The notes under the pieces: model-generated
Told to the model about the DNA's origin: nothing
Database searches by the model: none
What the model saw: only the letters and a program-made list of their open reading frames with translations
Assembly (NCBI GenBank): GCA_017550145.1
Contig: JAFZQG010000004.1
Coordinates: forward strand, 496,001-560,000
Length of the DNA stretch: 64,000 nucleotides
Origin: Erysipelotrichaceae bacterium
GTDB taxonomy: Bacteria; Bacillota_I; Bacilli_A; Erysipelotrichales; Erysipelotrichaceae
Reading direction: 5' to 3'
Shown here: one piece after another, positions 1-9,419 of the stretch
How positions within the stretch are numbered: position 1 is the stretch's first letter
Layout of the letters: the number at the start of each line of letters is the position of its first letter
Made by a program: the position numbers and the translations under genes

Positions 1-197
1 TGAATAAGACATATACGATCAGCGGTACCGGATTTATGATCTTCGGCGGTGGCGACGGCAATACCGTTCTGACGGATTGTGAAAAGATCGTGGAAATCGG
101 TCCGGTGGATATAACGGCGATGATCGATTATGCAAAGAGTATCGAAGATTTCTCCAATATGTACAGAGAAACCGAAGGAAGAATCACAATTGAATAA
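1..197 (+). CDS. 5'-nucleotidase/UDP-sugar hydrolase, C-terminal end (partial)
   Basis: Only the last 64 codons are inside the window; the gene enters from the left and stops at 195-197. The visible part holds the GTGFMIFGGGDGN stretch and a terminal EGRITIE, which fit the C-terminal substrate-binding domain of the 5'-nucleotidase family (family pattern: a GGDG motif followed by a helix and a final GRI strand). Such proteins are secreted or wall-bound and release phosphate from nucleotides. The catalytic metallophosphatase half lies outside, so substrate and anchoring cannot be judged. A hairpin follows the stop at once. Confidence 0.6.
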   Translation, partial: NKTYTISGTGFMIFGGGDGNTVLTDCEKIVEIGPVDITAMIDYAKSIEDFSNMYRETEGRITIE

Positions 198-203
198 AAA
201 AAG

Positions 204-228
204 AGATCGAGGAATTATTCCTCGATCT
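204..228. terminator. bidirectional intrinsic terminator
   Basis: An 11-bp perfect stem (204-214 with 218-228, loop TTA) lies between two convergent genes. An A-run precedes it and TCTTTT follows it, so it can end transcripts in both directions. Confidence 0.85.
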
Positions 229-234
229 TCTTTT

Positions 235-3200
235 CTATTCGGTTCTTAAGGCGATAACCGGATCTTTTCTGGAAGCGGCTTTGGCCGGGATCAGACCGCC
301 GATCAGTGTCAGCACCACACTTAGGAAGATCAGTTCGATGATACTGATGATCTTTAATGAAGCAGTTACCGGCATATTCAGGAAATTATGCAGAATATGA
401 TTGGCCGGAATGATGACCAGATAGGAAATGATGATACCGATGATTCCTGCCAGTAAACCGACAATAAACGTTTCCGCATTGAAGACCTGGGAGATATTGC
501 GCTTTGAGGCGCCGAGTGATCTCAAGATACCGATCTCTCTGGTTCTTTCCAGAACGGAGATATAGGTAATGATACCGATCATGATCGAAGAAACGATCAG
601 TGAAATAGCTACAAAGGCGATCAGTACATAGGAAATGATATTGACGATCTTGGTTACCGAGCCCATCAATGTCGCGACGGTATCGGAATAGGATATTACT
701 TTCTCATCCTGACCCTGGGCTTTGGCATCATCGTTATAACCGTCAATCAGTGCAATTATTCTGGTCTTGCTGTCGAAGTCTTTCGGATAGATAGCGATCC
801 TTGACGGATTATCCAGAGTTGCATAGTTTAACAGTTTCAGGTTGGAAGCGTAACTGGTAGCACCGCTGGATGCCATTGACAGCATCAGATCTTCCAGTGA
901 TTTGGAATCCATATTGACATTTATCGCATTGGAGAATGCGCCTGAATTGAAATAGAACACATTCTGCATGGATTTCATAATATCTTCCAAAGCCGAAGAT
1001 AATTTATCGGCAATCACGTTCGTGAAGCCGCTCATCATCTCGCTCATGAATTTGCTGATTTCGGAAGAATAGATACTCATGACCGATGAAATATTCTTTT
1101 CGAGCTGTCCCTGTATCTCATCGACGTTGACAGCTTTTCTTATACCTTCATTGAAGACTCTCTTGCCCTGTTCGGTCTGCAGGTAGGCATTGAAACTGTC
1201 GATCAGTTTGGATGGTTCAGGCAGATAATTTTCTTTGGCATAGGCTTCATAGTCTTCATAAAGATCCGTGGCAATAGCTGAGAGATCATCGTCATCCATT
1301 TCCAGATCGTCATATCGCTTTGACAGCATATTCACAAAGGCGTTGACTTTTTCTTTGACATAGTCACTCTGCATGTAGTCACGGAAAATGTTATCGATGT
1401 CAGTGATATCCGTAATGTTGTTTTCTCTGATATAGTCTCCTAAGCCGTCGAGGATATCCTGAAGCAGGCTTCTGATTTCGGCTGTGCTTGGTAAGAAGGA
1501 TGCCGACTTAGCCAGGAAATTACGGACATGGTTATTGATGATGTCTCTGGCACGTGCTTCGGACAGATACATCTGAATCGAATCGGCCAGTCTCGAATAG
1601 TTGGTAGCCGGATCGTTTTTAGCGTACTCAATATATCCGGATGTCACTTCTTCAAAAGTTTCCTGCAGATCAGGATATGATACTTTAACGTTGATGTCTT
1701 TTAACAGCAAGGTAAAATCGATGCCCTGCAATCCGGAAAGATCGATATTGCCGGTATTGATGTCCAGATCAACGTCGGAGAAATCCACACCTGCGAAGGA
1801 TTCGGAAGACAGATCCAGGGTCGAGAAATCAAAACCGAAGGCCGAAGTCAGTTCGTCTTCATTGATCGAGAAGATCTCTTCAAGATTGAACGGATCGTTT
1901 TCTTCACCGAATTCTTTGCCTGTAAAGATATTCAGTTCCGGATTGGCAAGCTGATATTTGACGATCTCGCTGTTCTGGGCTTTATTCATGTCATATTCGG
2001 TCAAGGCTCTGAGATATCCGACGCCTGTTGCCAGCATCGAAGCTTCGGTGGTGTCGTTTGGTTTGACAACTCCGACGATCTTTAGAACCTCACCATTATT
2101 CACTACCTCTCTGAGATAATCGGTATTGGAACTCTTATCGACATAGATCTTTCTTTCACTGTCATACTCGTAGAGATCTTTCACATCGACGAGTTTGAAT
2201 TCCTTTCCTAAAAAGTCACCGTAGTTGTATATAGTAGTACTTTCCGTAAAGGAAACCTGTTCACCTTTGTAGTAGCTTTCTAACAGGGCATCAAGTTCCT
2301 TGATGTCTTTTAAGCCAAACAGATAAAGCGAATAGTCAGTCGCATTTCCTTCAGAGGTCAGGATCATGACCATTTCATCATATTTCTCCGGCCATTTACC
2401 GGCTAAGAGATCATACTGCTGCTTATATAAATTTTCATCGACCGGCAGTTCATTGAACTGGGACATACTCATGGAACCCATCGAGAGAAGGGAAGTGAAC
2501 GGATTTGATTGATTGGCGGAATTGGAGAAGGTCTCATCAGGATTGAGTTTCCTGATGTCGTTGTCATCCACGATTCTGTAGATATAAGGTGTGACCGGAT
2601 AGGAGTATTCGACTGATGACGCATTCTCGTATAATTCATCCGAACTGTCAAAGTAAGCCTTCAGTGACTTAAGGTCATTGGTCGAAGTACCGGAAAGGAA
2701 ACTCTCCAGAAGTCTGGCTTCCTTGACCGCATCATCTTCCTTGTCGTCGGATGTATGAAGATTACCGGTCTCCGCAAATAAAGCCGTCAGATCCATACCG
2801 GTATCATAGATAGTCAAAGGATATTCGGATAAGGTATCTTCCTGAATATCACGGATATAGTTGTTTACACCGTTGGATAAAGCCAGGATCAGCGCAATAC
2901 CGACAATACCGATGGAGCCTGCAAAAGCGGTCAGGAAAGTTCTTCCTTTTTTGGTTTTAAGGTTATTGAAACTCAGATTCAGCGAAGTCAGAAAAGACAT
3001 CGAAGACTTGCCCATATTTTCATGATGCACTTCCTGTTTCTTCATCCTTGCCGGACGGGAATCGGAAATGATCTTTCCGTCTTTCAGCTGGATGATCCTG
3101 GTCGCATATTCATTGGCTAGTTCCGGGTTGTGAGTGACCATGATGACCAGACGGTCTTTGGCAACTTCCTTAAGCAGGTCCATGATCTGCACGCTGGTCT

Positions 3201-3723
3201 TGGTGTCCAAAGCGCCGGTCGGCTCATCTGCCAGCAGGATATCCGGATTGTTTACTAAGGCACGGGCAATCGCCACTCTCTGCATCTGACCGCCGGACAT
3301 CTGATTTGGCTTCTTGTGAAGCTGATCACCCAGTCCGACTTTTTCCAGAGCTTCTTTGGCTCTTTGAGTTCTTTCTTTTTTGGAGATTCCGGAAATCGTT
3401 AAGGCCAGTTCGACATTAGCTAAGACGTTCTGGTGCGGGATCAGGTTGTATGACTGAAAAACAAAACCGATCGTGTGATTACGGTATGCATCCCAGTCAC
3501 GATCCTTATAGTCTTTGGTGGAGACATCGTTAATGATCAGATCACCTTCATCATAACGGTCGAGTCCGCCGATGATATTCAATAACGTGGTCTTACCTGA
3601 ACCGGAAGGTCCTAAGATCGCCACGAATTCGTTGTCTCTTAACGTAAGCGAAACATCATCCAGCGCCTGTTGGACAAGATCTCCGGTCTTATAGGTCTTG
3701 GATATTTTACTGATCTTCAGCAT
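235..3723 (-). CDS. MacB-type ABC transporter, fused ATPase and permease
   Basis: About 1162 residues. The N-terminal ABC ATPase has Walker A GPSGSGKTTLLN, signature MSGGQMQRVAIARAL and Walker B ILLADEPTGALD. A first membrane helix follows near residue 270, then a very large extracytoplasmic region of roughly 600 residues, then three C-terminal helices of the FtsX/MacB type (EIGILRSLGASK). Family members export peptides or lipids, or transmit force to wall enzymes; the substrate here is unknown. The reading frame is open to 3849, but the start at 3723 is preferred: the protein then begins MLKISKISKTYKTG, the normal first strand of the ATPase, and an extended -10 (TGGTAAAAT) lies 7 nt upstream. 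Confidence 0.85.
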   Translation of the reverse strand: MLKISKISKTYKTGDLVQQALDDVSLTLRDNEFVAILGPSGSGKTTLLNIIGGLDRYDEGDLIINDVSTKDYKDRDWDAYRNHTIGFVFQSYNLIPHQNVLANVELALTISGISKKERTQRAKEALEKVGLGDQLHKKPNQMSGGQMQRVAIARALVNNPDILLADEPTGALDTKTSVQIMDLLKEVAKDRLVIMVTHNPELANEYATRIIQLKDGKIISDSRPARMKKQEVHHENMGKSSMSFLTSLNLSFNNLKTKKGRTFLTAFAGSIGIVGIALILALSNGVNNYIRDIQEDTLSEYPLTIYDTGMDLTALFAETGNLHTSDDKEDDAVKEARLLESFLSGTSTNDLKSLKAYFDSSDELYENASSVEYSYPVTPYIYRIVDDNDIRKLNPDETFSNSANQSNPFTSLLSMGSMSMSQFNELPVDENLYKQQYDLLAGKWPEKYDEMVMILTSEGNATDYSLYLFGLKDIKELDALLESYYKGEQVSFTESTTIYNYGDFLGKEFKLVDVKDLYEYDSERKIYVDKSSNTDYLREVVNNGEVLKIVGVVKPNDTTEASMLATGVGYLRALTEYDMNKAQNSEIVKYQLANPELNIFTGKEFGEENDPFNLEEIFSINEDELTSAFGFDFSTLDLSSESFAGVDFSDVDLDINTGNIDLSGLQGIDFTLLLKDINVKVSYPDLQETFEEVTSGYIEYAKNDPATNYSRLADSIQMYLSEARARDIINNHVRNFLAKSASFLPSTAEIRSLLQDILDGLGDYIRENNITDITDIDNIFRDYMQSDYVKEKVNAFVNMLSKRYDDLEMDDDDLSAIATDLYEDYEAYAKENYLPEPSKLIDSFNAYLQTEQGKRVFNEGIRKAVNVDEIQGQLEKNISSVMSIYSSEISKFMSEMMSGFTNVIADKLSSALEDIMKSMQNVFYFNSGAFSNAINVNMDSKSLEDLMLSMASSGATSYASNLKLLNYATLDNPSRIAIYPKDFDSKTRIIALIDGYNDDAKAQGQDEKVISYSDTVATLMGSVTKIVNIISYVLIAFVAISLIVSSIMIGIITYISVLERTREIGILRSLGASKRNISQVFNAETFIVGLLAGIIGIIISYLVIIPANHILHNFLNMPVTASLKIISIIELIFLSVVLTLIGGLIPAKAASRKDPVIALRTE

Positions 3724-3730
3724 ATACTGT

Positions 3731-3739
3731 ATTTTACCA
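3731..3739 (-). promoter_or_regulatory. extended -10 element for the ABC transporter
   Basis: On the minus strand TGG-TAAAAT ends 7 nt before the ATG at 3723. This spacing puts the predicted +1 at or next to the start codon, and there is no Shine-Dalgarno sequence between them. A leaderless transcript is inferred. Confidence 0.5.
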
Positions 3740-3825
3740 TTATTTATTAATAATTTAGTGAATGGAGAACTGTCTGGCAGTTGCTTGGCAATACTCATTC
3801 TTTTACGGCAAATGAGTTCATGTCT

Positions 3826-3831
3826 TATAAT
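3826..3831 (+). promoter_or_regulatory. -10 element for the Hpt-like gene
   Basis: A perfect TATAAT ends 7 nt before the ATG at 3839. A weak -35-like TTTACG lies about 18 bp upstream. There is no room for a ribosome binding site, so the mRNA is predicted to be leaderless. Confidence 0.55.
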
Positions 3832-3838
3832 GATTACG

Positions 3839-4174
3839 ATGAAAAACAAATATGCGAGCTGCGGATTGAATTACGATATCATCCTGGAAAAGTATCCGAA
3901 TATTTCCGAATACGAAGAAATCGTCAATGCCTATCTGGCTGACGAGTTTTTTGCGGATCTGGAAGGGATGCTGGACACAGAAGACTATGCAATGGCCAAG
4001 GATGCGACCAAGGGTCTCTATATTCTGGCCAGCGAACTGTGTCTGTTTCCGCTTTATGAAAGACTTCTGGAAGTCTATGAAGATCTGGAATATGAGACTT
4101 ATGGCGATATCATGACTCATTACGCTGATATGAGAGAAATATACGAACGCATCAGGAGTATCTTTTATGCGTGA
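3839..4174 (+). CDS. Hpt-like helical protein lacking the phospho-histidine
   Basis: 111 residues, predicted all-helical and acidic. The pattern FFADLEGMLDTEDYAMAKDATKGLYILASE resembles histidine phosphotransfer domains (acidic first helix, an AHxLKGSA-like second helix), but the position of the phospho-accepting His is occupied by Ala-Thr. If the fold is right it would be a docking or regulatory module rather than a phosphotransfer protein. The gene overlaps the start of mnmG by 8 bp, so the two are co-transcribed. The chosen start follows TATAAT by 7 nt; an upstream in-frame extension would run through the promoter. Function unknown; the Hpt resemblance is an inference. Confidence 0.6.
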   Translation: MKNKYASCGLNYDIILEKYPNISEYEEIVNAYLADEFFADLEGMLDTEDYAMAKDATKGLYILASELCLFPLYERLLEVYEDLEYETYGDIMTHYADMREIYERIRSIFYA

Positions 4175-6023
4175 TTGTGTCGTCGTCGGAGCCGGTCATG
4201 CGGGCGTTGAAGCCGCGATGGCTTTAGCTCATGCGGGAAAAGATACGGTTTTAGTCACGATCAGTCTGAAACATATCGCCAAGATGCCGTGTAATCCGTC
4301 GATCGGCGGACCGGCTAAAGGTGTCGTCGTCAGAGAGATCGATGCCCTGGGTGGTGTCATGCCTAAGATCGCGGATAAGACCGCTTTACAGTTCAAGATG
4401 CTGAATACGACCAAAGGCCCGGGGGTCTGGAATATGAGGGTCCAGTCCGATAAGCTGGAATACTCCAAGGCGATGGCCGATCTTTGTATGCATACAGAAA
4501 ACCTTGAAGTCATCGAAGATATCGTTGAAGAGGTGATCTGTGAGGATAAGAAATTCAAGGCCGTAAGATTACAGAAAAACGGTATCATTGAAGCTAAGGC
4601 CTGTATCTTAACGACCGGTACATATATGGACTCGACCGTCATGATCTCTTCCGACACAAGATCGGAAGGACCGGATGGTGACCGTACAACGAAAGACTTA
4701 TCGGAATCGCTGCGTAAACTCGGATTGAAGCTCTTCCGTCTCAAGACCGGTACGCCGCAGAGAGTTCTGACTTCTTCCATCGATTTTTCCAAGACAAAAT
4801 ACGAACCGGGTGCAGATGAGTTTCTGCATTTTTCCGAAGAAACTACAGAAGATGAAGTACTACCGGTCGATAAACAGATTGCCTGTTACCTGACTTATAC
4901 AACACCGGAAACACTGGATATAATCAAAGCCAATCTGAATAGATCTTCGATGTATTCGGGGGTCGTTAAAGGAGTGGGCCCGCGTTACTGTCCTTCGATC
5001 GAAGATAAGGTCGTCCGTTTTGCGGATAAGGAAAGACATCAGCTTTTCCTGGAACCGGAATCATTATCTCTTGATACGACATACATTCAGGGTTTTTCAA
5101 CCTCCATGCCAAGAGATGTGCAGGAACAGATGGTTCATTCTCTGATCGGTCTGGAAAATGCGAAGATCGTCAAATATGCCTATGCGATCGAATATGATGC
5201 GATCGATCCTTTGCAGGTAAAGGCTTCTTTGGAATTAAAGGAAATCGAGAATCTGTTTATCAGCGGACAGATCCTTGGCACATCAGGCTATGAGGAGGCA
5301 GCAGGTTTAGGTATCATGGCCGGTATCAATGCCCGCCGTAAACTTGACAATGAGGAACCGCTGATCCTGAAAAGAGATGAGGCTTATATCGGTGTCATGA
5401 TCGATGATCTGGTGACCAAGGGCACAAATGAACCTTACCGTCTGCTTACCTCAAGAGCGGAATACCGCTTACTCTTAAGACACGACAATGCCGATCAGCG
5501 TCTGATCAGATACGGTCATGAGAATAAACTTATTTCCGATGAAAGATATCAGAAGTATCTCGATAAGATGGGCAAGATCTCTGATCTCAAACAGTTCTTG
5601 AAGGACGCCAGAGTCGAAAAGGACAGCGGCATCAACGAATATCTCAGAGATCTCGGTTTTGAGAATGAAGAAGGCTCTCATAACGCTTATGAATTGTTAA
5701 GAAGACCAAAGGTCGAATTAAGCAAGATCCTTGATTTCATGAAAGTGGATTATGACAGGAATATTGCCCGTCAGGTGGAGATCGAAGTCAAGTATGAAGG
5801 TTATATCGAAAAGGAACGCAAAGAAGCTGAAAGGATGCTGAAGATGGACAATATCCGTCTTCCGGAAGATATCGATTATCTTAATGTGGATAACCTTGCT
5901 TTAGAAGCCAGGCAGAAACTGGCCAAGATCAAACCGGCATCATTGGGACAGGCATCACGAATATCCGGTATCAATCCGAGTGATATCCAGGTCCTGGCTA
6001 TTTATCTTAAACAGAGGCACTGA
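4167..6023 (+). CDS. mnmG: tRNA uridine-5-carboxymethylaminomethyl synthesis enzyme MnmG
   Basis: 618 residues, normal length. The FAD-binding motif [10 protein letters not shown] opens the protein; the family signature [10 protein letters not shown] and the downstream [19 protein letters not shown] segment are present, and the C-terminal helical domain ([15 protein letters not shown]) that contacts tRNA and MnmE is complete. With MnmE it installs cmnm5 on U34 of tRNAs reading split codon boxes. In Bacillus mnmG lies directly before rsmG; here it is 8 kb away from rsmG and coupled to a small Hpt-like gene. Start ATG at 4167 overlaps the upstream gene. Confidence 0.97.
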   Translation: MRDCVVVGAGHAGVEAAMALAHAGKDTVLVTISLKHIAKMPCNPSIGGPAKGVVVREIDALGGVMPKIADKTALQFKMLNTTKGPGVWNMRVQSDKLEYSKAMADLCMHTENLEVIEDIVEEVICEDKKFKAVRLQKNGIIEAKACILTTGTYMDSTVMISSDTRSEGPDGDRTTKDLSESLRKLGLKLFRLKTGTPQRVLTSSIDFSKTKYEPGADEFLHFSEETTEDEVLPVDKQIACYLTYTTPETLDIIKANLNRSSMYSGVVKGVGPRYCPSIEDKVVRFADKERHQLFLEPESLSLDTTYIQGFSTSMPRDVQEQMVHSLIGLENAKIVKYAYAIEYDAIDPLQVKASLELKEIENLFISGQILGTSGYEEAAGLGIMAGINARRKLDNEEPLILKRDEAYIGVMIDDLVTKGTNEPYRLLTSRAEYRLLLRHDNADQRLIRYGHENKLISDERYQKYLDKMGKISDLKQFLKDARVEKDSGINEYLRDLGFENEEGSHNAYELLRRPKVELSKILDFMKVDYDRNIARQVEIEVKYEGYIEKERKEAERMLKMDNIRLPEDIDYLNVDNLALEARQKLAKIKPASLGQASRISGINPSDIQVLAIYLKQRH

Positions 6024-6059
6024 TTACTGGTATAATAATGTAAAAGGAGAATTAACAAT

Positions 6060-6776
6060 ATGAAATATGAAATTATCGGTGGTTCTTTTCCGGCAGTTAA
6101 CGTCGTTTTAGACAACGGAGAAGCAGTTTTTACCCAGTCCGGAGCGATGGCTTGGGAGGATGCAACCATTAATATGGAAACTAATGCCGAAGGCGGTTTA
6201 CTGAAGTCAATCGGCAGAATGTTCTCTGGCGCCAGCCTGATGTTTGTCCATCATACCGCAACTCAGGATAATTCAAAAATTACTTTCGCAGCTTCATTCC
6301 CTGGTACGATCAAGGCTTTCAATGTCGACAGCGAACATGAATATTTCGCTCAGAAACAGGCTTTCCTGGTAGCGGATGAGACTGTCAATGTTGATGCTAC
6401 TGTAAACAAGAATTTCTGGGCAGGTCTGCTCGGTGGTGAAGGCTTCATCTTACAGAAATTCACGGGTGAAGGTACATTACTGGCCGAAATCGACGGTTCT
6501 TTAGTTGAAGTTGATCTCGCTGAAGGCGAACAGATCAAAGTTGAAACAGGCCACGTTGCCTTATTCGAATCAACCGTAACTTATGATGTTGAATCAGTAT
6601 CCGGTCTGAAGAACGTCTTCTTCGGCGGACAGGGCTTATTCTTAACGACTCTGACCGGTCCGGGTAGAGTATGGTTACAGACTCTGACTGCTCATGATAT
6701 GGCTGCTAAGCTTGCTCCATACATGCCTTCTCAGTCATCAAGCGTCAACCTCAGCTCAGGTTCTTCCGACAAATAA
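6060..6776 (+). CDS. AIM24/TIGR00266 family protein
   Basis: 238 residues beginning MKYEIIGGSFPAVNVVLDNGE, typical for this beta-sandwich family, with GGLLKSIGRMFSGASLMF and the C-terminal GQGLFLTTLTGPGRVWLQTL signature. A Ser-rich tail follows. The biochemical role of bacterial AIM24 proteins is not settled; they are cytoplasmic and widespread. A good AAGGAG ribosome site precedes the ATG and TATAAT lies further upstream at about 6031, so this is its own unit, ended by the hairpin at 6803-6828. Confidence 0.9.
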   Translation: MKYEIIGGSFPAVNVVLDNGEAVFTQSGAMAWEDATINMETNAEGGLLKSIGRMFSGASLMFVHHTATQDNSKITFAASFPGTIKAFNVDSEHEYFAQKQAFLVADETVNVDATVNKNFWAGLLGGEGFILQKFTGEGTLLAEIDGSLVEVDLAEGEQIKVETGHVALFESTVTYDVESVSGLKNVFFGGQGLFLTTLTGPGRVWLQTLTAHDMAAKLAPYMPSQSSSVNLSSGSSDK

Positions 6777-6802
6777 TTAAAAGTTTAACAGAAGAGTTTA
6801 AA

Positions 6803-6828
6803 AAGATAGCGGTTCATTCCGCTATCTT
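6803..6828. terminator. intrinsic terminator between convergent genes
   Basis: A 10-bp stem AAGATAGCGG / CCGCTATCTT with loop TTCATT, followed by TTCTTTT on the plus strand and preceded by A-rich sequence. It serves the AIM24 gene and possibly the convergent lipoprotein gene. Confidence 0.85.
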
Positions 6829-6853
6829 TTCTTTTACGCTTGTTTTAATAATT

Positions 6854-7483
6854 TTAGTTCATTACTTCCATGCTTAACTCTGTACCGTTAGCTGTGTAGA
6901 TTTCAAATCTTGCTTCGGTAAAGTTGTTAGGATTGGTGTAACTTAAACCGAACTGGTTCTGATAGTATTCGTTCATGGTAAGATCGCAATCTTTATAGGT
7001 CATGATCGTATTGCCGTCTTTATCAAAGACGATACCGGCACAGCTGTTGAACTGAGCGACATAGTTGAAGTTAAGGATGAAGAGTTCATCATTGAGGTTG
7101 TACAGGTTCAGGAAACCGTAATCCGCATTGATATTGAGATCGAGATTCTCCAGGACTTCGATATCTCTGTCGTTGAGCGTTACGATATCATAAACCAGAC
7201 AACTGCCGTTCTGGCAATAGGCTTCTTCCTTTTCCTTGCCTTCAAGTTTGAGAATCAGGCCGTCTTTGATTTCATAGGTCTGTTTGGCGTGTTTGAGAGT
7301 GAAATCATAAGCGATCCAGTTCTTATCCAGCTGATAAACATATTCTTTTTCATCCTGCTGAGTAGGCTCGGTCGGTGCCGGATCGACTGTCGGTGGTTCC
7401 GGTGTCGGTTCCGGTTCTTCTGTTTTATTAGCGGTACATGCGCAGAGCATTACCAGGAGCATAATCAATAGTATTTTTTTCAT
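6854..7483 (-). CDS. hypothetical lipoprotein
   Basis: 209 residues with a lipoprotein signal peptide (MKKILLIMLLVMLCAC, lipobox cysteine near residue 16), then a Pro/Glu/Thr-rich spacer of about 30 residues containing PEPTPEPP, then a beta-rich domain. A good GGAGG ribosome site lies just upstream (plus strand 7495-7499 region). It should be attached to the outer face of the membrane. No enzymatic motif is recognised. It is a single-gene unit convergent with the AIM24 gene. Confidence 0.75.
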   Translation of the reverse strand: MKKILLIMLLVMLCACTANKTEEPEPTPEPPTVDPAPTEPTQQDEKEYVYQLDKNWIAYDFTLKHAKQTYEIKDGLILKLEGKEKEEAYCQNGSCLVYDIVTLNDRDIEVLENLDLNINADYGFLNLYNLNDELFILNFNYVAQFNSCAGIVFDKDGNTIMTYKDCDLTMNEYYQNQFGLSYTNPNNFTEARFEIYTANGTELSMEVMN

Positions 7484-7556
7484 CTTGTAAATCCTCCGCT
7501 TTAATTATGACATATTTTCATTTAAGAAGTTATAATGGTGGAAAGAGGTTTTACAT

Positions 7557-8435
7557 ATGAAACAATATCTGGATCTATGCCGTTATGTATTGGAAAACGG
7601 TGAAAAAAGACAGGACCGTACCGGAACCGGTACGATCTCCAAATTCGGTTATCAGATGCGGGTCAACCTGGAAGACGGTTTTCCGCTTCTCACCACCAAG
7701 AAAGTTTTTTACCGCGGAATCTTTGAGGAACTTTTCTGGTTTCTTAAAGGTGAGACCAATATCAGGCCTCTGGCTTTGAAGAATGTCAAGATCTGGAATG
7801 ACTGGCCATATGATAAATACAAGAAATCATCTGAATATAAAGGTGAAACGATGGAGGAATTCATCCAGAAGATCTGTGATGATGAAGCGTTTGCGGATAA
7901 ATGGGGCGATCTGGGTCCGGTCTATGGCAAACAGTGGCGCAATTTCAATGACAGCGGTGTTGACCAGATCTCTGATCTGATCAATAACCTCAAAAACAAT
8001 CCGTTCTCCCGCAGACATCTGGTCGTCGCATACAATCCGGCACAGGTCGACCAGATGGCTTTACCGCCATGCCATGCGTTTTTCCAGTTTTATGTTTCCG
8101 CTGATCAGAAGAAGCTCTCCTGTCAGCTCTATCAGCGTTCAGCCGATCTGTTTTTGGGTGTACCGTTCAATATTGCTTCCTATGCGTTATTACTGGCAAT
8201 GGTGGCTCAGGTCTGCGGTTATGAACCATACGAGTTCGTACATACCTTCGGCGATGCACATATTTATCTCGATCATGTCGATCAGATCAAGGAACAGCTT
8301 TCCAGAGAACCAAGACCGTTACCTAAGTTATGGTTAAATCCGGAAGTAAAGAGTATCTTTGATTTCACGATCGATGATGTGAAGATCCTGGACTATGATC
8401 CATGGCCGGCTATTAAAGGAAAGGTGTCCGTATAA
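7557..8435 (+). CDS. thyA: thymidylate synthase ThyA
   Basis: 292 residues. It shows [11 protein letters not shown] at the N-terminus, the phosphate-binding Arg pair (PFSRRHLV), the catalytic cysteine in [11 protein letters not shown], and the substrate loop [20 protein letters not shown]. It methylates dUMP using methylene-tetrahydrofolate and produces dihydrofolate, which the next gene recycles. The stop overlaps the folA start (TAATG), indicating coupled translation. TATAAT at about 7529 and a GGAAAGAGG site precede the ATG. Confidence 0.98.
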   Translation: MKQYLDLCRYVLENGEKRQDRTGTGTISKFGYQMRVNLEDGFPLLTTKKVFYRGIFEELFWFLKGETNIRPLALKNVKIWNDWPYDKYKKSSEYKGETMEEFIQKICDDEAFADKWGDLGPVYGKQWRNFNDSGVDQISDLINNLKNNPFSRRHLVVAYNPAQVDQMALPPCHAFFQFYVSADQKKLSCQLYQRSADLFLGVPFNIASYALLLAMVAQVCGYEPYEFVHTFGDAHIYLDHVDQIKEQLSREPRPLPKLWLNPEVKSIFDFTIDDVKILDYDPWPAIKGKVSV

Positions 8436-8908
8436 TGATCAGTTTTTCTGTAGCACTTGATCCGAACAAGGGTATCGGATATAAAGGAGCTCTGCCTTGG
8501 CATCTCAAAGATGAGCTAAAACTCTTCAAGCAGAATACTTTATTCAAGAATATCGTCATGGGTCAGACCACATTCGATGGTTTACCTAGAAAACTGGAAG
8601 ACAGATATATTACCGTTATTTCTCTGGATCCCGAATACAGAGTGGAAGGCGTGAGTGTCGTAAATGATCTTATCGCTTTCCTTGAGGAACACAAAGAAGA
8701 TGAAACCGAATATATCATCTGCGGCGGTGCTTCGATCTACAGACAGTCCTATCCGTACTGTTCGAAAGCCTATGTATCCTTTGTGAAAGAGGAATATGAG
8801 ACTGATACTAAATTCGATGCCTTCGATCTGAATGACTGGGACATCGTCAAGGAAGAAGACCATCCTGATTTCATCTATCGGGAACTGATCAGAAAGAAAG
8901 CAGAGTAA
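8435..8908 (+). CDS. folA: dihydrofolate reductase
   Basis: 157 residues, normal length. The N-terminus [31 protein letters not shown] carries the family motif (IGxxGxLPWxxxxDxxxF), MGQTTFDGLP matches the NADPH-binding MGRxTxExL segment, and IICGGASIY is the GGxxIY motif. It reduces the dihydrofolate made by ThyA. The Trp-His-Leu-Lys stretch is close to consensus; no resistance-type change is obvious. Confidence 0.96.
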   Translation: MISFSVALDPNKGIGYKGALPWHLKDELKLFKQNTLFKNIVMGQTTFDGLPRKLEDRYITVISLDPEYRVEGVSVVNDLIAFLEEHKEDETEYIICGGASIYRQSYPYCSKAYVSFVKEEYETDTKFDAFDLNDWDIVKEEDHPDFIYRELIRKKAE

Positions 8909-8911
8909 GAG

Positions 8912-8938
8912 AAAACCATGGTAAGTTGCCATGGTTTT
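8912..8938. terminator. intrinsic terminator after folA
   Basis: A 10-bp stem AAAACCATGG / CCATGGTTTT with loop TAAGTTG and a T-run. It abuts the broken toxin gene on the other strand. Confidence 0.85.
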
Positions 8939-9022
8939 TCATTGAAATAAAATGTGGATATCATCGAAATGATCATCCAGATCTGTGACTGCAGACTTTA
9001 TGTATTCGATCTTACAGTTCAT
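8939..9022 (-). pseudogene. truncated ParE/RelE-type toxin, 27 residues
   Basis: On the minus strand an ATG at 9022 overlaps the end of the antitoxin gene, as in intact yefM/parE pairs. The peptide begins MNCKIEYIKSAVTDLDD, close to the start of ParE toxins (family pattern: KIeYskxAvkDLddI), then stops at 8939 right against the folA terminator. A full toxin is about 90-100 residues, so two thirds including the catalytic region are gone. The truncation probably inactivates the toxin. Confidence 0.65.
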
Positions 9023-9269
9023 TAATTCTGTCTCTGAAATGATTCTTCACATCCTCGGCAGAAATATATCCTGAAACTTTGGCTTTGGACAGTTCCGACA
9101 TAAGCTTCATCGAAGCTCTATCCTTTAAATACTCTTTAAATTCCGAAGTTTCCATAATCACATAAGCACCTCTGCCGTTTTTGGTCAGATATACGATATT
9201 TCCGTCTTTGGTCTCTTCCAGAACAGAAGGATAGTTTCTCAGATCAGATACGGGTCTAATAACTGTCAT
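9012..9269 (-). CDS. Phd/YefM-family antitoxin
   Basis: 85 residues starting MTVIRPVSDLRNYPSVLEET, then NIVYLTKNGRGAYVIMETSEF, the typical Phd/YefM DNA-binding dimer half, followed by a C-terminal toxin-binding tail. Family members repress their own promoter and neutralise a ParE/RelE toxin. The adjacent toxin is cut to 27 residues, so this is an orphan antitoxin that may still protect against related toxins. A GGAGGT-type ribosome site is visible upstream on the minus strand (plus 9277-9282). Confidence 0.85.
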   Translation of the reverse strand: MTVIRPVSDLRNYPSVLEETKDGNIVYLTKNGRGAYVIMETSEFKEYLKDRASMKLMSELSKAKVSGYISAEDVKNHFRDRINEL

Positions 9270-9419
9270 ATTCGATACCTCCGGTTTAGTTTTAATAGGA
9301 TTCCAAATATATTATGATATATTTTTAAAAATATTTATAAATGAAATATCTGGATTTTGAGGTCTTGCTATAATTAAGATAGTCATTATGTCTTGCTTAT
9401 AAAGAAAGAAGAAACATTC

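Noticed and set aside
1601-1954. Plus-strand open frame within the ABC transporter gene
   Set aside because: It lies antisense to a well-supported gene with strong motifs and has no ribosome site or recognisable protein features.
3724-3849. N-terminal extension of the ABC transporter (42 residues)
   Set aside because: It runs through the predicted promoter and adds sequence not found in ABC ATPases, which begin at MLKISKISKTY.
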